64,000 nt of DNA, taken from NCBI RefSeq assembly GCF_021134715.1, contig NC_060017.1, positions 5,766,001 to 5,830,000 on the forward strand. The letters run 5' to 3'. Both the position numbers and the translations under genes were made by a program. A model generated the notes under the pieces. It worked only from the letters and a program-made list of their open reading frames with translations. It ran no database searches and was not told the origin of the DNA. How positions within the stretch are numbered: position 1 is the stretch's first letter; the number at the start of each line of letters is the position of its first letter. Of this stretch, positions 53,062 to 64,000 are shown piece by piece. The stretch comes from Daphnia pulex. Its lineage: Eukaryota; Arthropoda; Branchiopoda; Diplostraca; Daphniidae.

Positions 53062-55102
53062 TCAGAAACCACTTGTGGGAAATACGGCACGTTTTGAAAT
53101 GGCACACATGTTCACCCCTCGCTCGAGATTGATGTAGCCACCTATAGGAAAATTGAAAGTCTGATTGAATTACGTAATATTAGAATTGATGCAGTCCATA
53201 CCTTCACCCCAGTCAGGTCCCCAGGAGTTTCGGACCTGCGAATAAAACAAAAGGAAATGAAGAATGGATTTGGAACACGAAAATTTGATCATCTTGAAAT
53301 AATTACAATCCAGAAGTCTTTCTGGGTTTTGGTGTCCTTTCCGTATCCGACAATGACGACAGCGTGATTGGTGGTGGTCTGAAAGAAGAGAAAATTGTTA
53401 ACTGTTTTATCGACAAATCTTTTCTCATGCAATCATTGATACGTACATTTGAGCACGTAGGTGATGAAAAGATTCCGGAGCTGCAAGTAGATTGAATTGA
53501 AGAAAAACGTAAAAATGTCACAGTCTAATTTAACTAAAATCTTGTTTCAATACCTGTAAAAGTCCCAGTTATTGGCGTCAACGGATACAGCAACGGGACC
53601 TACAAATAAATAAGAACAAATAGTTTTCTCGTTTATTTTTTTTTGTGTGGTTTGATGGGAACTTGAGTTACGCGATTTGCTATAAAAATGATTACCGTAT
53701 TTTGCAACGACGACTTTCATAGCTTCTTCATCATTAGTCCTTGTAGCATATGCCCAGGTGGTGACGTTGCCACCGTAATTGCTTGTTGAATATTCGCACA
53801 TAGTTTCCTTGTGATATCGCCATCCAAGATTAATTCATAGTACATATTAACACGTTATAACAGTATAGACAAAATCAAATTGGCATACTTCGCCCTGATA
53901 CGGATAGGCCTCTTCGGTATTGAGGCCTACATCTTTTACGTAGTTCCAAGCGCGCAAGGCTAGACCTTGTGATGTAGTAAATCAATATAGAAGAAACATT
54001 AAAGAAAAACCCATAATCCGAGAAAATTATAAAAATATGACACCTCCGTTACAGCCGGCGTTTCCGTACTTCTGGCTGCAGTCGATAAGGTTTTCCTCGC
54101 TTTGAATCAATGATGTCGATATGATAGAGACAAACTATTTAGATTATTCTAATGCAATAAGGTTTACCTTAGAGTAACTAATGTTCCAGTTTTCATACAG
54201 CGCTGGTATTCAATGGGAGTCGTTGAAGCAAAGGTATAACAAGAACCGCATCCCCCTTTGATCAAATCATTAATCGATTAATATCAATGTAATAATAGAA
54301 ACAACGCTTGTATGTTAATTTACTAGGGTCAAGGACATTTCGGGGAAAAGAATTCATAGATAAACTGCGTGGCAAAAAAATAAATAAATAAAATTGACTT
54401 CTTCCCTGTTCGAAAGAGTTCACACAAGTCCACACGTGTAATCTATCTCCTCTTTCATCAAATTATGTTCAAGGTTGTAACGCATAAATATACACTATAG
54501 CCATAGCACTTATTATCCAAACCTTGACTTGCCTTGGTATTTCACTTTAGCCAGGCAGGGACTTTTTCTATAGTCTACAGCGTCTGGAACAGCCTGTCGA
54601 AGAATATCGCCACTCACGACGGGTGCGGGAATTTCGTTTTCTGTATCAATTTCTCCCTTTAATTGCTCGAGCTCAGCCTCGGACTTGGTTATTTATAGCC
54701 CCCGAAAGAATTAGTTTTCAAAAAAAAAAAAATATTTAGTAAAAAAAATATAGTCAAATTCTTACCCAATCAGCGAACTGATTTGGCTGGAGTTTGTAAG
54801 TGGATTTTCCAGCTTGATTGTGTTTCTTGATTCCCCTGTTGTTCTCCACGAACGTATTTTTGCGCATCTTCTCGCGATCTTTATTCTTAAACCTTTTCTT
54901 ATGCTTGGCCTGCCAACGACAAAATAATAACATGTATTAGAGTAATGATTTCCAAAATTAACAATTTAATTAAATTTAGAAAAACCTTAAAGAGCTCCCA
55001 TTCAGAATCTTCTTTGGCGTCCCGATTTTCATCCTCCTGGAGGAATTCCTGGGCCACTGCGGCCGCCAGGGTGGCGAATAAAATTAGGGCTTGCAGCTTC
55101 AT
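53062..55102 (-). CDS. Cathepsin L-like papain-family cysteine protease
   Basis: Secreted or lysosomal C1A endopeptidase made as a preproenzyme of 336 residues. Minus-strand exons: 55102-54986, 54909-54766, 54683-54533, 54255-54168, 54099-54044, 53965-53889, 53807-53696, 53599-53554, 53480-53447, 53378-53307, 53235-53202, 53141-53062. The start is ATG at 55,102, which begins a signal peptide (MKLQALILFATLAAAVAQ). The I29 inhibitor propeptide spans about 33-87 (WELFK to NQFADW). The catalytic residues are present: oxyanion Gln137, Cys143 in CGSCYTF, His280 in NHAV and Asn302 in VRNSWG. Tyr replaces the usual Trp after the catalytic Cys. The other mature-domain motifs are NLIDCS, GCNG and GPVAVSVDA. 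The third intron uses a GC donor (AAG|GCAAGT); all others are GT-AG. Twelve very short exons and tiny introns. The exact subtype was not assigned. Confidence 0.93.
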
Positions 55103-56068
55103 GATGACACGAACTGTTCTGATCGAAAAACGGACCAATATTCCATTAAGGGACGCTGTACAGTTTGATTACGAACAGTTGTTTTCGAGTTTCGCCAATG
55201 TTGAATCAGGTGCAACTCCGATGCTCTAGTTAGCGCACTCCAAATAAGAATTCGATTAGTACAGTACTGTCATTGTCAACACATCTGCTATATCGTATGA
55301 TCAGAACATCCTGGACATCTGTTAATACTAGTCTAATTGCCTGCACTGCTGTGACGCTAGCGCAACTTAATGGGCATGGCGACATAATTTTGTATCATAG
55401 CTGACAATTAATATTCAGGTTATTGAAAAGTTGCATGTTCAATTATTCTGCGATTTTTTTTTTGGTTGGAGTTTTGTTGGATAGGATGGAGACTTTTGCG
55501 TATTATACATTTGATCAAAAATGACTCGACCTTTTTAGCGAATGTCAAGTCGCTGATTTGGCATTTCATGCGTTTAAACTATCATCGTCAAACGCAATAA
55601 AGCTCAATATATTTTTCATAATCCCGCAGAATTCAAACACACCTACAGTAGGCCCCACACAAGTATTCGAAAATGTTCAAACCTTTTTTTCCTCCGTGCT
55701 GTTCTTATGGCGGCAGTGATTTTTCCGGCGGCCATACATCTCTTGGTCTAGCCGGGGATTTCTCTCAAGATATCTAGTCGGGGGATTTTTCAAAAATTGC
55801 CCGTTGGGCACTGTATAGTGCTCTCTAGACTAATTTGCGTAACATTGAGTAAGACTCCTCTCACCTTGAGAAAAATCAATTTCTTTTTAAAAAATTGAAT
55901 AATCAAGCCCTCTTTCCTTGTTCAACCCGACGGTGGTTTTAAGTTTGTTTTTGGTCTGCCTCTTACCTACCTAGTAAAACTTACAAGAGCAAAAGAAATG
56001 TTCCCATTCTTACGTGTCTTGCAAGCAGCAAAGAGTGCGCACACTACCGATTCACTGATTCAAGGAAA
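55103..56068. other. Intergenic region between the cathepsin gene and sulfotransferase copy 1
   Basis: 966 bp between two divergent genes. It contains AT-rich sequence and no exon-like stretch that I can support. It presumably carries the promoters of both genes. Confidence 0.5.
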
Positions 56069-57799
56069 ATGTTGAGGAAGGAACGGTGTTTCTTTGTTTT
56101 TATCGTTGTTGCTTTGACGATGTCAGCTTTCCTGATGAAATCAAACATCAACCAAAAGTCTATCGTAAAGAGTAAAAATTCGGTGCCGTTCAATCCTGAC
56201 ATTTTTGTTGTGACAATCAATAACTATTCTAAAAGTAGCGACCATTCCGACCAGAAAAAGTTGTCTGAGAGCTCTTTCGATAGACGCAAGACTTATCCTT
56301 GGAAGGACGATCCTTCTTGTCAACATTTTGCAGTACAGGTACGTTAAATTAAACATTTTTGCAGTTAATAGGTACGCAACGTTTGCTGGGTAGGCCTACT
56401 TGCGAATACAATCAAATAAAATAAAAATATAGAGGGCAACTTTGATTTGCTACAAGTCATTCAACCATATAAGAATAACGAATTGATTTTATCAAATAAA
56501 ATATTACGATGTGATCTTGAAACACGGACAAGCTTGGAGCATGATTATAAGCAGCTCCAGTTTAATTATAGTCTATTTTCTGTGTAGGAAAGCTTTAAGC
56601 CTCTGGGCAATTCAAGGGGTGATGAACTTGCTTTACTGTTCTCTGCCATTCTGGACGCTGTATAATAAGTGTATATAGATTGATATTTCAGCTGCATCAT
56701 CTGCTTATAAATATTAACTTAATGTTCAACTGAAAAAAATACAGGCTTTCGTGTAATTGTTTTAGATGGCCAAAAGAAACAGTTTGCCAAAATGGGCTTT
56801 GACTTCGTTTCCCGGCAGTGGAGTGACTTGGACTAGGCAGATGATTGAAGGACTAACCGGTATCTACACCGGTAGTGTCCATGTGAGAGATCCGTTACCT
56901 TACAGAGAAGATAGTATACAATATAATCTAAGTTCACCTCAACTTTTGGGAGGTTCATTGATCGTTGTGTCAATTACTGCTGTATAGATGAGAAAAATAT
57001 GGGAATCACAGATAATCCATTTTGCGGCTGCACTCTCATTGACAAGGATCACGAAGCGACAGAGGGAATTTTCGAAAAGAAGCAGTACCTAGAGTTACTT
57101 CATGGCAAGGTAATAATGTACTTTTTCTTACCTGCGTTTTTCGCTTAGTATCGAAAGATTTTAAATTTTTCTTCGACTGGAATGGAAATTCAGGAATATT
57201 CCAAAATAATCAACGTAACCTACAATTATCGTGGAGTTCTGCTATTGCGAAACCCGATGGACGTGGTTTTTGCGCATCAGAATCATTTGCTGGTAGGCAA
57301 GTTCAACACAGCGCCTACGGAGGCGTTCCGAGGTCCCGAATGGGATGAACTAGTGGAAACAGTGGCGTACGCCTGGGCTGATCACGCCATTCACTGGATA
57401 GAACAGATCAAGCAGGGCACAGTCATTTTCTACGAGAATTTGCTTGGAGATAATGCTCAACTTGAACTGGAACGATTACTGGACGCAATGGACTTTCAGC
57501 CGCGCCCTGTCGATGCCAATCGGATGAGATGCACATTGGCGCATAGAGATAAAAGCGAATACAAGCGAAGCAACAAGACTCGGTAATTTTTTTATGTTCC
57601 ATACATTGATTTAGGAAATTACAGGCTGACCACTTACTAAAATATCGTTTTTAACATTAGGTTATCACTCGAGAAAAATCATCGCGTTAAGTTAATGAAG
57701 TCGATTAATCTAGTTCAGCATAGTTTACGTAAACGGAATTGGCCATTACTTCCTGTGCATCTGTACGACAAACATTGGTCTGTTGGGGAGTATTCTTGA
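56069..57799 (+). CDS. WSCD-like sulfotransferase, copy 1
   Basis: Predicted Golgi type II membrane sulfotransferase using PAPS, most like the catalytic half of animal WSCD1/WSCD2 proteins. Exons 56069-56338, 56766-56913, 56988-57109, 57194-57582 and 57661-57799 give 355 residues. A short cytosolic tail is followed by a membrane anchor (about 7-22) and a stem. The 5'-phosphosulfate loop is SFPGSGVTW (residues about 103-111), followed by IYTGSVH. A conserved IDKDHEAT lies in exon 3. The 3'-phosphate motif is LLLRNPMD in exon 4, followed by WIEQIKQGTVIFYENLL. The WSC lectin-like domains of vertebrate WSCD proteins are absent. The gene is followed 451 bp later by a paralogue with the same intron phases (0-1-0-2). 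The physiological acceptor is unknown. Confidence 0.85.
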
Positions 57800-58249
57800 A
57801 TGATTAATAGAAATAATTAAAATTATCGATTAAGAATGTTTGTTAAAAATTTAGCTGTTTAAAAAATTGTTCAAATAATAGACAGAAATTTGCCCATGTA
57901 TTTTACTTATCAAAAATAAAGAATGAATTATTTTTTAAATTCTCAATTGAGGAAACATGTAGTCATGTAATCCAAGTATAGAAGAATGGATGATGAAGTG
58001 TCAGCATTATAACCTTTAAAACAATGCAATATGTTATAATATTGTATAGAGGTAACAAAGAAATGGCCTTGACTCCAAGGCTTTGCCTAGGGGAACAAGT
58101 GATTCAAAAGTCGTTAGCACGAGCGCATTATCAGTGTATCTTGGCTATCCGTCGCGGACGGAAGCTTAACTTTTATGTTTTGAGGGAATTCAATAATTAT
58201 TTTCGAAGGAGCGCATCGGCGTGGTCAATCGTTTGATTTTAAAAGAATA
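57800..58249 (+). other. Spacer between the tandem sulfotransferase genes
   Basis: AT-rich 3' UTR of copy 1 with its AATAAA, then the upstream region of copy 2. A short open frame at 58,024-58,236 has no recognisable features and is not called. Confidence 0.5.
57915..57920 (+). terminator. Polyadenylation signal, sulfotransferase copy 1
   Basis: AATAAA 116 nt after the stop codon, the first canonical signal downstream of this gene. Confidence 0.6.
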
Positions 58250-59717
58250 ATGTCGATGATCCGAAACTTTTTTCGTCGGCGTACCTTTTTGGTTGTTATA
58301 GTGACGCTTTGCCTGTGCCTTTTCACATTTTCGTATTTGACCTACGTCCCGCCAAACATCAACAATCTACAGCTACCTTCAGCCGCTGTCAATGTAGACT
58401 CCTCGACAACTGCCGACAATTTAGTCTCCTCGACAATCGCTGGATCGTTGATGGAAAACGTTACTAGTCAAGTTCATCCAAAATCCGTGAAAAACCACAA
58501 CAAACATGTGAGCCATCCTTGGCGAGACGATCCAGTCTGCAAAAATTTCACTGTCCAGGTACTTATTATTTTATTCAACATCTAATTTAATTGCACCGAG
58601 TATACCATGTATCAGGGCTTATTCCTACAAGAAGTGTACTATTTCACAAGTTTGTTTCAACAGTTGGCTGAGAGAGATAGTCTTCCGAAATGGGCTTTGA
58701 CTTCTTTTCCGGGAAGTGGAGTCACCTGGACCAGACAGATGATTGAAGGTATCACCGGTATTTACACAGGCTCGGTTCATGAGCAGGATCCATCTCCGGT
58801 TCAAGTGGAAGGTACTGTACGTATGTAACTCAAGTGCCGAAATAATAAGGAGCATGGATTAATGTGCGAGACATCAATACCAGCGTGATAAAACAGTCTC
58901 CTGTTTAATTTACACTTTGCATAGGCCTAGAAATTGATCTACTCGGCATTACCGACGACCCGTTTTGTGGGTGTACAATCATCGATAAAGACCACGAAGC
59001 GACAATCACAGTCAAAGGATTAGAAGATTATTTCCGATTACTTCATCTGGAGGTGATTTAATTTAATTCATTTGCTTTCGTGAATAGTAACTTGATTGTG
59101 AATTCCAGGGCTATTCGGAAATATTTCGTAAGGATTACGGGTACCGAGGCGTTCTTCTCCTGCGAAATCCAATGGATGTCGTGTTCACATATCGTCATTG
59201 GCAATTGGCCGGCAAAGTGGGAAAGGCACCCCTGGAAAGCTTCCAGGGGCCGCAATGGCACAAAGTCGTAGAATTTGTGGCCTATGCTTGGGCGGACCAC
59301 GCCATACGCTGGATTGAGCAGATCGAGAAGGGGACCGTCATTTTCTACGAGAAATTACTCGGCCAGAATGCATCGATTGAGTTGGAACGACTGTTGGACG
59401 CCATGGACTTCAAGCCGCGACCGGTTGATCCGTCCCGGATGCGCTGCACTTTGGATCATAGAGATCGAACTGATCACAAGCGGCTCAACAAAAGCTGGTA
59501 AGAAACCTACAGTACTGTTTCCTAGATAAAAACAATTAAAACTAAAGTTTCGTTATTGTAATTAAATGAATACAGGATGCCATTAGAAGAAGGACAAAGG
59601 TTATTGTTTATGCAATCAATCCACCGAGTCCAACAAAGCCTGCGACGGCGACATTGGCCACAACTTCCTGTCCATTTGTACGATCTCCATGACCTTGATA
59701 ACAAAACCCGTAGTTAA
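58250..59717 (+). CDS. WSCD-like sulfotransferase, copy 2
   Basis: Tandem paralogue of the preceding gene. Exons 58250-58558, 58664-58811, 58925-59052, 59109-59497 and 59576-59717 give 371 residues. The N-terminal anchor (about 12-31, FLVVIVTLCLCLFTFSYL) and stem differ from copy 1. The catalytic exons are nearly the same: exon 2 has the same length (148 nt) and keeps LPKWALTSFPGSGVTWTRQM, and exon 4 has the same length (389 nt) with LLLRNPMDVVF. The C-terminal helix with LPVHLYD is shared. Start chosen as the first ATG of two close ones (M-S-M); the second would shorten the protein by two residues. Same predicted role: PAPS-dependent sulfation in the Golgi lumen, acceptor unknown. Confidence 0.85.
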
Positions 59718-60305
59718 TGCGCACAGAAGTTCTGTTTAACGGGATGTCGCACATTTTTTGTACCAAGATCACTTGGAGCATTCAACACACCTGAATCACG
59801 TAAGTTTTCAGGTGTGTGAGCATAATTGTATATACTTTCGGGTCGCAACCGTATCGCATCAATCAAAAGATACGGAACGTATAAATTCGGAGACCTATAA
59901 TTACGGCACGAATGCCCGAGGCTTTTTCTTGTATGATTGCAAGTTGATTTAAGGTGATTAAAATTTACTCAAGAGCTCATTCGGTTTAAATAAAATATCC
60001 TTCAAAAAATAACGTTAAATCCATCAGGTTTACGACAATTAACATATAAGAAAGAAACTTATGACTTAATGATTAAACCTTTCGCAACAACTACCCATTT
60101 GCGTGCAGTTGTATTTATCCTCACTCAAAGTGGGTTAAACATTATTTTTTTTTTTAAAGAGAATAATTAAAGAGCCAAAAAGGAAAATAGGCAATGAGAT
60201 CCATTAATTAGGAGGACACTTACAGAAATGCAGTCAAAAGTTAAATTATGTACAATAATTTACAGACCCCAAAGAGCTAGTAGTCTTATGGGAATAGAAA
60301 AGAAA
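59718..60305. other. Tail-to-tail spacer between sulfotransferase copy 2 and MOSMO
   Basis: AT-rich sequence holding the two 3' UTRs. Nothing else supportable was seen. Confidence 0.5.
59989..59994 (+). terminator. Polyadenylation signal, sulfotransferase copy 2
   Basis: AATAAA about 270 nt after the stop codon, in the AT-rich gap before MOSMO. Confidence 0.5.
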
Positions 60306-60965
60306 TTAGAAATGTGGCAAGCATACTTTACCAGCAAACAATTCTGATATGACGGTAATCCACAATGCAAGAACAAAAAATATGTAAGATAGTCCAACTT
60401 GAAAACTATTGGGAAGTTGGTATGGTTCTCCTCCTATTTCAGACATGGAAAATCCAAGCGGAAATATAACAGCAGCTAAGCAGAATAAAACCACTGCAAA
60501 AGAGAAAACAAATTATACCAAGTTGTCAAAATTTTGGCAGCTATAAAGGCTTTTTACTTGCAGCAAATCCAACCCATCTTGCATAAGGGACTACATTGTA
60601 ATCCCAGTGGCTTGATATCAATAAAACAACTGTTGTTGTTATACAAACACAACCAATGAAAATGCAAACAAGTGCCATCATCCATTCAGGGGTCAGATCC
60701 GGAGAGAAGCACACTTTTGGTCGATTATATAAAGTAGTACAAGTCCACATTAACCCCAAAGATGTTTCTCCTGTTGATTTGTGATCATTGTTAATAAAAA
60801 TGTTAACAGTTAGAAGATGTTAAAAGTAAAAACGGTAAAAACATTGTTGAAACAATTTCTACCTCCAACATCAGTTACAATCCAAAATGGAAGAGCAAGG
60901 GCGATAATAGCAAAAATATCAGCTGTAAGAAATAATGCTCCTGAAATTAACGTTAACTTCTCCAT
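60306..60965 (-). CDS. MOSMO: MOSMO, modulator of Smoothened
   Basis: Four-span claudin-like membrane protein. In vertebrates MOSMO lowers Smoothened at the ciliary and cell surface together with MEGF8 and MGRN1. Minus-strand exons 60965-60863, 60770-60558 and 60493-60306 give 167 residues, the length I recall for the vertebrate protein. Start EKLTLISGALFLTADIFAI is TM1. The claudin-type W43, C45 and C55 sit in the first loop. TM2 lies about 65-88, TM3 about 98-120 (ARWVGFAAMVLFCLAAVIFP), then GFSMSEIGGEPYQLPN, TM4 about 135-158, and the conserved end LFAGKVCLP. Head-to-head with Suz12 (538 bp between start codons) and tail-to-tail with the sulfotransferase pair. Confidence 0.93.
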
Positions 60966-61503
60966 AACACTATTTATTTTTCAGACTTTTTTAAAACGTC
61001 TAAACTTGGGAGTTTCCTTTTAGTACTTAAACAACAACAATCAAACGTCAAAAACGCTAACAAAGAATGGCATGTAGTGGCAGACGATTCAATTCAGCAA
61101 TCAGCATTTCTAGATTTTCATCCGGCAAGATTTTCATTCGAATTTTTACAGAAACCTAAAAACAAAGCCAGAAACTCCTTAAAATATTAATTTAGTAATT
61201 TAAAATAAAAAATTCCATCATGTATTTATTTTTAATTTTGATACTTTCATTTATTATTATTTGTAAATTAAATTGTAATTGACACTTGCCCGGAAATGTG
61301 GCAACAAGCAGCAACATTGAATTCGCGGCTCTAAATTTTGTTGTTGGGGGGGTTTGGGGCTTATGGAATTGAGGTTGAATTAAGGTTCCAGTTCCAGACA
61401 TTAGTTTTTTGTCGACTGTTTTGCTAGTTTCTGAGAATAGAAACAGTTTGATCGGATGTGAAGAAAGTTTTTGATTGTTAACGTGCACTACAAAGAAACA
61501 AAC
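60966..61503. promoter_or_regulatory. Shared head-to-head promoter region of MOSMO and Suz12
   Basis: The 538 bp between the divergent start codons must hold both 5' UTRs and promoters. The centre is AT-rich, with a CGGAAAT (Ets-like) site near 61,291. No clear TATA box was assigned. Confidence 0.55.

Positions 61504-64000
<2,497 letters not shown>

Noticed and set aside
55103..55138. Extension of the cathepsin frame 12 codons upstream of its ATG
   Set aside because: The upstream codon is TTG, not ATG, and the extension would spoil the signal peptide.

Overview
This is an arthropod nuclear window, most likely from a crustacean of the Daphnia type. The genes are split into many short exons by mostly 50-150 bp GT-AG introns. 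The proteins are animal genes (betaglycan, Sec16, Sec22, axonemal dynein, cathepsin L, WSCD-like sulfotransferases, MOSMO, Suz12), and non-coding DNA is full of A/T tracts and short tandem repeats. The genus is an inference. All protein calls come from reading exons and comparing them with family features I remember; no database search was run.

The window has two halves. Positions 1-37,549 are gene-poor and hold one confident gene, a minus-strand betaglycan (TGF-beta type III receptor) homologue, with 13 exons between 17,068 and 23,239. It carries two orphan domains, a ZP module, one membrane span and a short cytoplasmic tail. Its signal-peptide exon was not found and probably lies in the 14 kb upstream. 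The 17 kb downstream of it is non-coding apart from two weak exon-like stretches.

Positions 37,550-64,000 are gene-dense: Sec16 (minus), Sec22 (plus), an axonemal dynein intermediate chain of the DNAI1 type (plus), a cathepsin L-like protease (minus), two tandem WSCD-like sulfotransferases (plus), MOSMO (minus) and Suz12 (plus, cut by the window end). For all complete genes the exon lengths and intron phases add up to an uninterrupted frame.

Two head-to-head pairs stand out. Sec16 and Sec22, which act in COPII exit-site assembly and ER-Golgi membrane fusion, share an 847 bp interval between start codons. That interval contains a match to the UPR element TGACGTGG next to a CCAAT box, which suggests shared control by ER stress. 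MOSMO and Suz12 share a 538 bp interval. Neighbouring genes otherwise do not form one pathway, although betaglycan and MOSMO both tune cell-surface signalling, and MOSMO and the dynein chain are both linked to cilia in other animals.
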